Program-made: the position numbers and the translations under genes
In this document: positions 43,899 to 52,458 of the stretch, in pieces
Position numbering within the stretch: position 1 is the first letter of the stretch
Layout: every line of letters starts with the position of its first letter
NCBI RefSeq assembly: GCF_017948265.1
Contig: NZ_CP072852.1
Location: forward strand, 620,001-684,000
Direction of reading: 5' to 3'
DNA: 64,000 nt
DNA from: Rhodoferax sp. PAMC 29310
GTDB taxonomy: Bacteria > Pseudomonadota > Gammaproteobacteria > Burkholderiales > Burkholderiaceae_C
The notes under the pieces: generated by a model
What the model saw: the letters and a program-made list of their open reading frames with translations, nothing else
What the model was told of the DNA's origin: nothing
Databases searched by the model: none

Positions 43899-44213
43899 AT
43901 GGTTTCGTCGTGTTGACCGGAATATCGGTCATGGCGGCAGCCAATGAGAATTGACAGGAGCGCATGGTCCGGCCGAAGTCGGGCAGAAGTGGCGCATTAT
44001 CCCCGAGTCTGCTTGCCCGAGAGTGGTGCATGGCTTTGGCATGCATGGCGAAGGGCCGGTGGGTACCGGCGCTGCTGACTTTGGTGCCTGTCATGCCCAA
44101 TGCCGGTCGATGCCGAAACCCTGTGTGGAGCAGATATTTTTAGCTGATTGCTATTGTTAAAGGAGCTTCCCCCGCAGATTCTGCGAGGGGTTTAAGCACT
44201 AATTGCTTAAACA
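43899..44213. other. Intergenic stretch between kynA and the ABC exporter
   Basis: This contains two adjacent hairpins just after the kynA stop (44169-44212) and then about 250 bp that should hold the promoter of the ABC operon. A short palindrome CCGGTGGGTACCGG is visible. No coding sequence is supported. Confidence 0.45.
44169..44212 (-). terminator. Tandem hairpins after kynA
   Basis: Directly after the kynA TAA the minus strand has GTTTAAGCA and TGCTTAAAC, a perfect 9-bp inverted repeat with a 5-base loop (44190-44212). A GC-rich stem follows (44169-44190, about nine pairs with one bulge). There is no long T-tract after the GC-rich stem, so this is a candidate terminator or mRNA-end structure, not a textbook one. 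Confidence 0.5.
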
Positions 44214-45092
44214 TTAGAGCTGGGTCCGTAAAGTCCATATTTCAGGGAACAAAACCACGTCGAGCATCTTCCTTAAGTAGCTCACGCCGCCGGTGCCGCC
44301 CGTGCCGCGTTTGAAACCGATGACGCGCTCCACCGTGGTGACATGGCGAAAGCGCCAGAGCCGAAATGCATCTTCCAGATCCGTGAGTTCTTCGCCCAGC
44401 TGGTAGAGATCCCAATGCTGTTTGGGGTCGCGGTAAACCTGTAACCACGCCTGTTCAACCTCGGCGCTGGCCTCATAGGGCTGCGTCCAGTCGCGCTCAG
44501 AATGGCTGGCAGGCACGGCGAGGCCGCGCCGGGCCAGCAAGCGCAGGGCTTCGTCGTAAAGAGAGGGTGCCTTGTAGGCGGCCTCCACATGGGCCAGTAG
44601 ATCCGGCCGGTGGGCATGGGGTTTGAGCATGGCGGCGTTCTTGTTGCCCAGCGAAAACTCGATGCAGCGGTATTGGTAGCTTTGAAACCCGCTGGAGCTG
44701 GACAAGTAAGGGCGGATGGCGCTGTACTCAGGCGGCGTCATGGTGGCCAGCACATCCCAGGCGTGAACCAGTTGCTCCATGATTTTGCTGACCCGGGCCA
44801 GCATTTTGAAGGCGCTGCCCAAGTCGTCGTTCCTGACACATTGAATGGCGGCACTCATCTCATGCAGCATGAGCTTCATCCACAACTCACTGGTCTGGTG
44901 CTGCACGATGAACAGCATTTCGTTGTGGTCGGGTGAACGCGGGGCCTGCGCGTTCAAGATGTCGTCCAGCTTGAGGTAGTCCCCATAGCTCATCGACTGG
45001 CTGAAGTCGAGCTGCGCTTTTTCTTCATGCACGATGGATTCCGGCAAGCCAATGGGGGCCTGACTGGGTTCGCCATGTTTGTAAGGGCACAT
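44214..45092 (-). CDS. kynA: Tryptophan 2,3-dioxygenase
   Basis: This heme enzyme opens the indole ring of L-tryptophan to N-formylkynurenine. The 292-aa protein has [15 protein letters not shown] near residue 35, [23 protein letters not shown] with the distal His near residue 63, and the C-terminal [25 protein letters not shown]. These are the TDO hallmarks. It begins one base after the kynU stop, so the pair is an operon for tryptophan to anthranilate. The formamidase (kynB) between them in the pathway is not in this window. Confidence 0.96.
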   Translation of the reverse strand: MCPYKHGEPSQAPIGLPESIVHEEKAQLDFSQSMSYGDYLKLDDILNAQAPRSPDHNEMLFIVQHQTSELWMKLMLHEMSAAIQCVRNDDLGSAFKMLARVSKIMEQLVHAWDVLATMTPPEYSAIRPYLSSSSGFQSYQYRCIEFSLGNKNAAMLKPHAHRPDLLAHVEAAYKAPSLYDEALRLLARRGLAVPASHSERDWTQPYEASAEVEQAWLQVYRDPKQHWDLYQLGEELTDLEDAFRLWRFRHVTTVERVIGFKRGTGGTGGVSYLRKMLDVVLFPEIWTLRTQL

Positions 45093-45093
45093 C

Positions 45094-46368
45094 TCAGGTC
45101 ACCTCGCTGTGTTGGTTGAATTGGGCTTGCTGCCACTCCTCCGTTTCGAGCACCTGCTTCAGATGTTCCACGGCGTTCCACACGTCTTCAAATCCAATGT
45201 AAAGCGGTGTGAAGCCAAAACGCAGAATGTCCAGGTGCTGGGCACCGTCACCGGCGCGAAAATCACCCACCACGCCACGGGCAATCAATGCCTGCACGAT
45301 GGCGTAAGCGCCGGTTTTCCGGGTCAAGCAAACCTGGGAACCTCTCTGTTCGTGGTCACGGGGCGTTGCCAGGCCGAGGCCGTGTCCCTCGCAGCGCTGT
45401 TCAACCAATTCAATAAACAAGTCAGTGAGCGCCAGAGACTTGTCCCGCAGGGCGGTCATGCCGCCACAGGCTTCGGCGGCGGTAAAAACATCCAAGCCGC
45501 ACTCCAATGTGGCCAGGCTCAGAATCGGTTGTGTGCCGCACAAATAGCGGCGAATACCAGGGGCGGGGCGGTAGTCTGGGGTGAATTCAAATGGCGTGGC
45601 GTGACCCCACCAACCGGCCAAGGGCTGCCAGAAGCGCTCGGCATGTTTGGGGTTGACCCAGACAAATGCTGGTGCGCCGGGGCCGCCATTCAGGTATTTG
45701 TAGCTGCAACCAACCGCAAAGTCAGCGCCCGCGCCATGCAGGTCAACCGGTACAGCACCGGCGCTATGAGCCAGGTCCCAGACGGTCAGAATGCCTGCTG
45801 CGTGGGCAGCGGCTGTGACAGAGCTCATGTCGTGCATGGCACCGGTGCGGTAGTTCACATGGGTGAGAATGAGCACCGCCACATCAACGGTCAGTGCGGC
45901 CTCAATCTCAGTGGGCTCGACCAGTTGCAGCTCAAAACCGCGTTCTTTGCACAAGGCCTCGGCCATGTAGAGGTCAGTCGGGAAATTGCTGCGCTCGCTC
46001 ACGATACTGCGACGAGTGGGGGCGTCTTCACGTGCCATGTTCAGCGCGGCGCTGAGCACTTTGAATAAATTGATGGAGGTGCTGTCGGTCACCACCACTT
46101 CATCGGGGCCGGCGCCAATCAGCGTGGCCACCTTGTTGCCCAAACGCTGGGGCAGATTGAACCACCCCGCCGTGTTCCAGGAGCGGATCAGACCTTGACC
46201 CCATTCCTGTGTGACGACTTCGGCAGCGCGTGCCACCGCAGCTTTGGGCATCACCCCCAGCGAATTGCCGTCAAGGTAGATCAGGTCGGAAGGAATTGAA
46301 AAATGCGCGCGCAAATGCCGGGTCGGGTCCGCGGCGTCGCGCTGCTGACAGTGTTGAAGGGTGATCAT
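45094..46368 (-). CDS. kynU: Kynureninase
   Basis: This PLP enzyme cleaves kynurenine to anthranilate and alanine. The 424-aa protein has [14 protein letters not shown] near residue 32, [12 protein letters not shown] near residue 93, [15 protein letters not shown] near residue 195 and the PLP lysine in [17 protein letters not shown] near residue 228. Length and motifs fit the family. It lies upstream of kynA with a one-base gap, downstream of a small uncertain ORF and argF on the same strand. Confidence 0.96.
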   Translation of the reverse strand: MITLQHCQQRDAADPTRHLRAHFSIPSDLIYLDGNSLGVMPKAAVARAAEVVTQEWGQGLIRSWNTAGWFNLPQRLGNKVATLIGAGPDEVVVTDSTSINLFKVLSAALNMAREDAPTRRSIVSERSNFPTDLYMAEALCKERGFELQLVEPTEIEAALTVDVAVLILTHVNYRTGAMHDMSSVTAAAHAAGILTVWDLAHSAGAVPVDLHGAGADFAVGCSYKYLNGGPGAPAFVWVNPKHAERFWQPLAGWWGHATPFEFTPDYRPAPGIRRYLCGTQPILSLATLECGLDVFTAAEACGGMTALRDKSLALTDLFIELVEQRCEGHGLGLATPRDHEQRGSQVCLTRKTGAYAIVQALIARGVVGDFRAGDGAQHLDILRFGFTPLYIGFEDVWNAVEHLKQVLETEEWQQAQFNQHSEVT

Positions 46369-46410
46369 GTGAACTTACTTTTTCAAAAGAAAGCGCAAAG
46401 GTAACACCCG

Positions 46411-46647
46411 TCAAAACGCTGTGGTGTCGGTAATTTCCAACACCTTGAGAATGCTTGAGGTTTTAATCAAAACCTTGGCGCGTTTCTCCAATGGCGTGTG
46501 TTTTGAGATCGAGCCGCCGGGCGAGCGCCGGACCGAGATCTGCGCCTGAAAACAGCCACGTTGCTTGTTTGAGGCCTGACCGGAGAGGCGACGGCCGTCA
46601 ATGACACGAGTCACCGCCAAGAAAGGAAAGCGCACCTGGCCTGCCAA
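46411..46647 (-). CDS. Hypothetical basic small protein
   Basis: This frame encodes about 78 residues rich in Lys and Arg (for example GQASNKQRGCFQAQISVRRS and PLEKRAKVLIKTSSILKVLEI). It is bounded by argF and kynU on the same strand. The only starts are a TTG at 46647 or others overlapping argF, with no clear ribosome-binding site. The third-position base use is moderately GC-rich, as in real genes here. No family is recognised. It is either a real small gene or an open intergenic frame. Confidence 0.3.
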   Translation of the reverse strand: MAGQVRFPFLAVTRVIDGRRLSGQASNKQRGCFQAQISVRRSPGGSISKHTPLEKRAKVLIKTSSILKVLEITDTTAF

Positions 46648-46667
46648 AGGTTGGTGCGCTCTATGCC

Positions 46668-47606
46668 TTACAAACGGCCGAGCAGCAGAAATTCCATCAA
46701 TGCTTTTTGCACGTGCAGACGGTTTTCAGCTTCTTCCCAAACCACAGACTGTGGGCCGTCAATGACGTCAGCTTGCACCTCTTCACCGCGATGAGCGGGC
46801 AGGCAGTGCATGAACAAGGCATCGGGTTTGGCACTCTTCATCATGTCAGCGTCCACACACCAGTCAGCAAAGGCGAGGCGGCGAGCTTCGTTTTCTGCCT
46901 CGTAACCCATGCTGGTCCAGACATCCGTGGTGACCAAGTCGGCGCCGGCGCAGGCTTGCATGGGGTCTTTGAAAATTTTGTAGCTTTTGGATGAATTCAG
47001 GCCAGCCACTTTTTGGTCAATTTCGTAGTCACGCGGTGTACTAACATGCACGTTGAAGCCCAAAATTTCGCTGGCCTGCAACCAGGTGTTGGCCATGTTG
47101 TTTCCGTCGCCCACCCAGGCCACCGTTTTGCCTTTGAGCAAGGCGACATCCGGCTTGCCCTCTGCATTGAGACCCCGGTGTTCCAGGTATGTGAACAGGT
47201 CAGCCAGGATCTGACAAGGGTGAAACTCATTGGTCAAGCCATTGATGACCGGCACCCGGGAGTGCGCGGCAAAGCGCTCAATCTTGGTTTGCTCAAAGGT
47301 GCGAATCATCACCAGATCGACCATGCGGCTGATGACCTTGGCACTGTCCTCAATGGGTTCTGAACGTCCCAACTGGCTGTCACCCGTGGTCAGGTGCACC
47401 ACGCTGCCGCCCAGTTGGTAGGTGCCGGCTTCAAAACTCACCCGGGTGCGAGTGGATGCTTTCTCGAAAATCAGGGCCACCGTGCGATCGGTGAGTGGGT
47501 GGTGCTTTTCGTAAGCCTTGAACTTCTTCTTGATGATGGCCGCGCGCTCGAACAGGTAGGCGTAGTCGCTGGCGTCCAGGTCGCTGAATTGCAGGTAATG
47601 TTTCAT
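46668..47606 (-). CDS. argF: Ornithine carbamoyltransferase
   Basis: This enzyme forms citrulline from ornithine and carbamoyl phosphate in arginine synthesis. The 312-aa protein has the carbamoyl-phosphate motif ASTRTRVSFEAG near residue 52, HPCQILADLFTYLEHRG near residue 129 and the ornithine-side MHCLPAHRGEEV near residue 265. It starts 24 bases after argD, with which it forms an arginine operon. All key residues are present. Confidence 0.97.
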   Translation of the reverse strand: MKHYLQFSDLDASDYAYLFERAAIIKKKFKAYEKHHPLTDRTVALIFEKASTRTRVSFEAGTYQLGGSVVHLTTGDSQLGRSEPIEDSAKVISRMVDLVMIRTFEQTKIERFAAHSRVPVINGLTNEFHPCQILADLFTYLEHRGLNAEGKPDVALLKGKTVAWVGDGNNMANTWLQASEILGFNVHVSTPRDYEIDQKVAGLNSSKSYKIFKDPMQACAGADLVTTDVWTSMGYEAENEARRLAFADWCVDADMMKSAKPDALFMHCLPAHRGEEVQADVIDGPQSVVWEEAENRLHVQKALMEFLLLGRL

Positions 47607-47630
47607 CTCTGTGTCTCTGTAGGTTCGGGC

Positions 47631-48851
47631 CTAGCTGGCGTTGGCCAGCAGTTGTTTGATCAGGGGGCAGAGGATGCGAACCACTTCGTCCGCTTCCGCC
47701 GTGCTCATGTTCAAGGGCGGCACCATGCGTACCACGGTGTCTGCGGTGACGCTGATCAGCAAACCGGCGTCCGCGCACTGCTGCACCAGGGCCGAGCAGG
47801 GCTTGGCCAAGTCCACGCCAATCATCAAGCCCATGCCGCGGATTTCCCTGACGCCTTTGTTGGCAATTTCGGCGCTCAATGCCTTCGCCAGTTCGGCAGT
47901 CAGATGCGCCCCCACTTTGGCCGCGTTTTCCAGCAAGCCTTCTTCTTCCATGATGCGAATGGTTTCCACGCCGGCCCGCATGGCCAGCGGGTTGCCGCCA
48001 AAAGTCGAGCCGTGGTTGCCAGGTTGGAAGATGTTGGCGGCCTTGGGGCCCACCACCACCGCACCTACTGGCACGCCTGAACCGAGCCCTTTGGCCAGCG
48101 GCATGACGTCCGCTTTGATGCCGGCCCACTGGTGGGAAAACCATTTGCCGGTACGTCCCATGCCACACTGAACCTCGTCGATCATAAGCAACCAATCGCG
48201 CTCATCGCACAGTTGACGAACCGCTTTCAGATAGTCCATGTGCATGGGGTTGACGCCGCCTTCTCCTTGAATGGCCTCAAAAAAGACAGCCACCACATTT
48301 GGGTTGTTGGCCGTGGCTTGTTTCAGGCTGTCAATGTTGTTGACAGGCACCCGAATGAAGCCTTCCACCAAAGGGCCGAAACCGGCTTGCACTTTTGGGT
48401 TGCCAGTGGCACTAAGAGTGGCAATCGAACGGCCATGAAAAGCTTTTTCATAGACCACGATTTCAGGGCGTTCAATGCCTTTGTCGTGGCCAAACTTGCG
48501 CGCCAGTTTGAGCGCGGCCTCATTGGCCTCCAGTCCGGTGGAGCAGAAGAAGACATTGGTCATGCCCGACAACTCCACCAGCTTCTTGGCCAGCGCTTCT
48601 TGCAGCGGGATGTGATAGTAGTTGGAGGTGTGGATCAGTTTGGTCAACTGGTCCTGCAGTGCGGGCACCAGCTTGGGGTGGTTGTGACCCAGGGTATTAA
48701 CGGCAATGCCGCCCAGCGCATCCAGGTACTCTTTCCCGTTGACATCCCACACTCGGCAACCCTGCCCGTGAGACAGCGCGATGGGCAGTCGGCCGTAGGT
48801 GTTCATCACATGAGGGGATGCGGCGGCGTGGGGAGATGCGGGTGCATTCAT
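47631..48851 (-). CDS. argD: Acetylornithine aminotransferase
   Basis: This PLP class III aminotransferase acts in arginine (and possibly lysine) synthesis. The 406-aa protein has GNSLGV-like binding at CSTGLEANEAALKLARKFG near residue 108, the Asp in LLMIDEVQCGMGRTGKWFSHQ near residue 230 and the PLP lysine in MPLAKGLGSGVP. The ATG at 48851 (MNAPASPHAAA) has GGAG nine bases upstream; the longer frame to 48959 is rejected. Followed by argF. Confidence 0.95.
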   Translation of the reverse strand: MNAPASPHAAASPHVMNTYGRLPIALSHGQGCRVWDVNGKEYLDALGGIAVNTLGHNHPKLVPALQDQLTKLIHTSNYYHIPLQEALAKKLVELSGMTNVFFCSTGLEANEAALKLARKFGHDKGIERPEIVVYEKAFHGRSIATLSATGNPKVQAGFGPLVEGFIRVPVNNIDSLKQATANNPNVVAVFFEAIQGEGGVNPMHMDYLKAVRQLCDERDWLLMIDEVQCGMGRTGKWFSHQWAGIKADVMPLAKGLGSGVPVGAVVVGPKAANIFQPGNHGSTFGGNPLAMRAGVETIRIMEEEGLLENAAKVGAHLTAELAKALSAEIANKGVREIRGMGLMIGVDLAKPCSALVQQCADAGLLISVTADTVVRMVPPLNMSTAEADEVVRILCPLIKQLLANAS

Positions 48852-49072
48852 GGGCTCAAACTCCAGAGAGGTCACAAAACAGAGCAGCCCAACACGCGTT
48901 GGGCCTTTGAAGTGTGATTCTAGGCGCATCAAGTTCCGGGATCGTTTCTGGATTTGCATCAGACTGATGCGTGGGCGGTAGTGCTCCCTCTGGTCTTCTA
49001 TAAGACATAAGATCGGCTAGAATGTGGACGCGCTGCAACACCCGCCAGCCCCAACTGATCAACCTCTATCCG

Positions 49073-49375
49073 ATGGTTTCCAACCCTGCCAAAGAAGTAA
49101 TTATTCTGGGTACTACCCAGAGTGGACGCACTTTTCGCCCCAGTGATTGGGCTGAGCGTCTCGCGGGCGTCATGAGTCAGTTTCGGCCCGGTGGCCCGCA
49201 GCCCGGCAGTCATTTGGGCTACTCGCCTTGGTGTGTTCCCAATTCGCGGGATGGCGTTCGCTGCGTGGTGGTTCACCGCGATCTGCGCGATTACAACGTC
49301 ATGGCTTGGGACTTCTGCATGAACTTTGCCAAAGACAACGACTTGCAAGTGTTGCAGGGCAATCCCCCCGCCTGA
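49073..49375 (+). CDS. DUF3579 protein
   Basis: The 100-aa protein reads EVIILGTTQSGRTFRPSDWAERLAGVMSQF and later CVVVHRDLRDYNVMAWDFCMNFAKDN, the two conserved blocks of DUF3579, a small family largely confined to betaproteobacteria. The function is unknown. The start at 49073 (MVSNP) matches where family members begin; the frame is open to 49022. It lies divergent from argD and convergent with rpsT, with the rpsT terminator between. Confidence 0.85.
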   Translation: MVSNPAKEVIILGTTQSGRTFRPSDWAERLAGVMSQFRPGGPQPGSHLGYSPWCVPNSRDGVRCVVVHRDLRDYNVMAWDFCMNFAKDNDLQVLQGNPPA

Positions 49376-49442
49376 TCTCCCCGAGCGCTCAGGCACATTC
49401 GCCTGCACCTTTTGTCTAAATTCTTCGACCAACGCTGGAAAC

Positions 49443-49464
49443 AAAAAAGCCGTCTTTCGACGGC
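49443..49464 (-). terminator. Rho-independent terminator of rpsT
   Basis: On the minus strand GCCGTC, a GAAA tetraloop and GACGGC form a perfect 6-bp stem followed at once by six T. It lies about 80 bases after the rpsT stop. The plus strand after the stem has a weaker T-rich stretch, so it may also help end the DUF3579 transcript. Confidence 0.88.
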
Positions 49465-49546
49465 ACTTTTGCTTTTTTGCTGACAGCGCACCCGTTACAA
49501 ACGGCGCATTCTCAAAGACTCGAGAATGCGTGCGATTTGCCTGAGA

Positions 49547-49849
49547 TCAGGCAGCGACTGCGGCCAGGGCTTTCACCTTGGTCGACAGACGGCTCTTGTC
49601 GCGAGCAGCCTTGTTCTTGTGGAAGATGCCTTTGTCAGCCACGGTGTCAACCACGGCTTGCATCTTGGCAAACAACTCGGTCGCTTTGACCTTGTCGCCA
49701 GCCAAAACAGCTTTCTCTACGTTCTTGACCGCAGTGCGGTACTTGGAACGCATCGAGGTGTTCGCTGCATTGATTTTGATGTCTTGACGGACGCGTTTAC
49801 GGCCCGACGCAAGGCGCGGGTTCTTTTTCTTGGGTTTACCAGATGCCAT
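49547..49849 (-). CDS. rpsT: 30S ribosomal protein S20
   Basis: This small-subunit ribosomal protein binds 16S rRNA. The 100-aa protein is very basic and Ala/Lys-rich, with the S20 pattern [30 protein letters not shown] and C-terminal [19 protein letters not shown]. It is a single gene with its own terminator (49443-49464). The PAS/GGDEF/EAL gene upstream ends three bases before it. Confidence 0.98.
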   Translation of the reverse strand: MASGKPKKKNPRLASGRKRVRQDIKINAANTSMRSKYRTAVKNVEKAVLAGDKVKATELFAKMQAVVDTVADKGIFHKNKAARDKSRLSTKVKALAAVAA

Positions 49850-49852
49850 AAT

Positions 49853-52366
49853 TTAATTCCTTGGGTCTGCGGATGTTGTCAGCAAAGCCTGCGATTCTAG
49901 CAGTTTGTCAAACCTTGCGCGAATCCAATCATAGGCTTGGGCTTCTGGCATGGGGCGGCTGTAGTAATAGCCTTGGTAAACATTGCAACCCAGGTTGGCC
50001 AAGTAGTAGTGCTGGCCTCGTGTTTCCACCCCTTCGGCAACCACCATGAGGCCCAAGTCATGTGCGAGACCAATGCTGGCCATGCAGATGGTGGCGTCGT
50101 TGCTGTCGGTTTCCAAATCCTGCACAAAGGTGCGGTCCAGCTTGAGGTAATCCAGCGGTAATCGCTTGAGATAGGCAAGCGATGAATACCCGGTGCCGAA
50201 GTCGTCCATGGCCAGCTGCACGCCCAAGTCGCGAATGACGCCAAGGCGTTGAATGGACGCCAATGGATCCTGCATGGCCACGGACTCCGTGATCTCAAGC
50301 GTGAGGGCGTTGGCGGGCAAATCGTTTTCTTTCAACGCGTTGACGATGATTTGCGGCAAATCGGCGTTGCGCAATTGAATGGCGCTGAGATTGACAGCCA
50401 TCGTCAGGTCGGGCAATCCTTTTTGGCGCCACCGAGCAAGAGTTTGGCAGGCGTTGTTCAAGACCCATTCACCGATCTCATTGATGAGTCCGATTTCCTC
50501 AGCCAGAGCGATGAACTCTTCTGGGGGCGTCAGCTCACCGGAGGGGCTGACCCATCGGATCAGCGCCTCAACGCCGCTCACCTGTTTACCAAGTGCGTCG
50601 ATCTGAGGTTGAAAGTGAAGTACAAATTGTTTTTGTTGCACGGCCTCGCGCAGGGCATGCTCCATGGCCAGGCGGTGTTCTGCCGCGCGCATCATGTCGG
50701 CATTGAAGAAGTGAAACATGCCCTTGCCTGACTTTTTGGCGTGGTACATGGCAATGTCCGCGCTTTGCATGAGCGCGCCACGGTCCGCGCCGTCTTGGGG
50801 GTAGAAGCAGATGCCCATTGACGCGGAAGCACGCAACAGATTTTTTCCGATGGTGACAGGTTGATTGAGCGCCAGCATGATCCTGGCGGCAATGTCGCTG
50901 GTTTCCTGAGAGCAGGGCATATCAGCCAAGATAATCACGAACTCGTCGCCGCCCAAACGGGCAACAATGTCATCGGCTCGCGCCGCCGTGCTCAGTCGCT
51001 GGGCCACCTCACACAGGAACTGGTCTCCCATGCCATGACCTTTGGTGTCGTTGATGCTTTTGAAGTTGTCAAGGTCCAGAAGCATTACAGTCAATTGCTG
51101 CTTGTTGCGCCTGGCATTGCTCACCAACTGGTCCAGTCTGGCTTCCAGCGCGTAGCGATTGGCCAGGCCGGTCAGAATGTCGCTGTGGGCCAATCGTTCA
51201 ATGGCGGCGGCATTGTGGTGTTGCTCTGTGACATCGGTGTAGATTGTGACAAAGCAGCCGTCCGGCAACGGGGTGCCCCGAATGTCGAGAATGGATCCAT
51301 TTGGGCGCGTGCGTTTTGTCTTGTGGGCTTTGTGTTGACGTGCTCGCGTCATCAGGCGCTCTACCACGGTTTCGATGTCGCCGGAGCCAAACTCGCCCCG
51401 CGCTGCGCCGAACCGGAAGAAGCTTTCAAGGGGTGTCTTGTGCGCCAGCAGTTCGGCAGGCAGTTCCAATAGCCGGGCGAACTCCTGGTTGTAGGCCAGC
51501 AATTCCAGCTGAGGGCCAAACAAGGTAACGCCACCAGGGACGTTGTCCACCAGCGTCTGGAACAGGATGTTTTGCTGCCTGAATTCCTCTTGACTGGCTT
51601 TTTGTTCGGTGATGTCGGTGTAACTGGTGACAAACCCGACGGTGCGCTCGCCGCTGACCATTGGGCGACCTTCCACCAAGTGCGTCCGGCCATTTCGGCG
51701 CAGTCGTTCAAATCGGTGAGGCTGAAACTGCAGGGCTTGCCTCTGGGCGTCGTCTGACGGATCAGGATTCAGATGGCTCAGCAGGGCATCCAGCGTTGTG
51801 TCCGGCGAGAGGCTGGCGGCAGGGATCTGAAGCATCTCCAGCAGGTTGGCATTCCAAACCTTCAGTCGATGGTGCTCATCAAAAACTGAGATGCCTTGGG
51901 GCAAGTGTTCGACCACACTGCTCAAGTACAGCGCCTGCTCACTGAGAGCCTGCTTGGCTCGGTAGCTCTCCGTGATGTCGTTGTAAATGGTAATGAAACC
52001 GCCTTGAGGCAGCGGGCTGCCAATGATTTCAAGTGCCTGGCCGTTGGGGCGGATGCGTTCGTAGCGGTGGGCCAGCCCGTTGTGCGCTTGCTCCAGCCGG
52101 TCACGGGTTTGCTGATCAGGGTCACCTGGCCCGTACTCGCCGCGAGAGGCGTTGAAGCGGGTGATGTCGCCCAACGTTGGCAATCCATGCTCGAACATAA
52201 TTTGCGGCAACATCAGCAGATCAATCAAACGCTGATTGATCGCGATTACGCGCAAGTCGCGGTCGAACAAGACCACTCCAACGGGTAAATGGTCCAGCAT
52301 GGCCTGGTACATGCCCATGGCGTCGCCAGCAACAAGGGATGGAGAAAAGCGACCGCCAGAGCTCAT
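49853..52366 (-). CDS. PAS-GGDEF-EAL cyclic di-GMP signalling protein
   Basis: This 837-aa cytoplasmic protein has three PAS-type sensor domains (about residues 15-135, 140-255 and 260-385). A GGDEF domain follows, with an intact RLGGDEF near residue 470, and then an EAL domain with EALIRW near residue 600, LEITES and DDFGTGYSSLAYLKRLP. Both catalytic motifs are complete, so it could make and degrade cyclic di-GMP. No membrane segments are seen. AAAGG precedes the start. The PAS ligands are unknown. Confidence 0.93.
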   Translation of the reverse strand: MSSGGRFSPSLVAGDAMGMYQAMLDHLPVGVVLFDRDLRVIAINQRLIDLLMLPQIMFEHGLPTLGDITRFNASRGEYGPGDPDQQTRDRLEQAHNGLAHRYERIRPNGQALEIIGSPLPQGGFITIYNDITESYRAKQALSEQALYLSSVVEHLPQGISVFDEHHRLKVWNANLLEMLQIPAASLSPDTTLDALLSHLNPDPSDDAQRQALQFQPHRFERLRRNGRTHLVEGRPMVSGERTVGFVTSYTDITEQKASQEEFRQQNILFQTLVDNVPGGVTLFGPQLELLAYNQEFARLLELPAELLAHKTPLESFFRFGAARGEFGSGDIETVVERLMTRARQHKAHKTKRTRPNGSILDIRGTPLPDGCFVTIYTDVTEQHHNAAAIERLAHSDILTGLANRYALEARLDQLVSNARRNKQQLTVMLLDLDNFKSINDTKGHGMGDQFLCEVAQRLSTAARADDIVARLGGDEFVIILADMPCSQETSDIAARIMLALNQPVTIGKNLLRASASMGICFYPQDGADRGALMQSADIAMYHAKKSGKGMFHFFNADMMRAAEHRLAMEHALREAVQQKQFVLHFQPQIDALGKQVSGVEALIRWVSPSGELTPPEEFIALAEEIGLINEIGEWVLNNACQTLARWRQKGLPDLTMAVNLSAIQLRNADLPQIIVNALKENDLPANALTLEITESVAMQDPLASIQRLGVIRDLGVQLAMDDFGTGYSSLAYLKRLPLDYLKLDRTFVQDLETDSNDATICMASIGLAHDLGLMVVAEGVETRGQHYYLANLGCNVYQGYYYSRPMPEAQAYDWIRARFDKLLESQALLTTSADPRN

Positions 52367-52458
52367 GCAAACCTTTATTCACATTTAACGGGGGAGGCCC
52401 GATTGTGCACGGTAATGCGTCAATTGAGTGAGTCGTGGCGAGGGCTACACTCTGCGCC

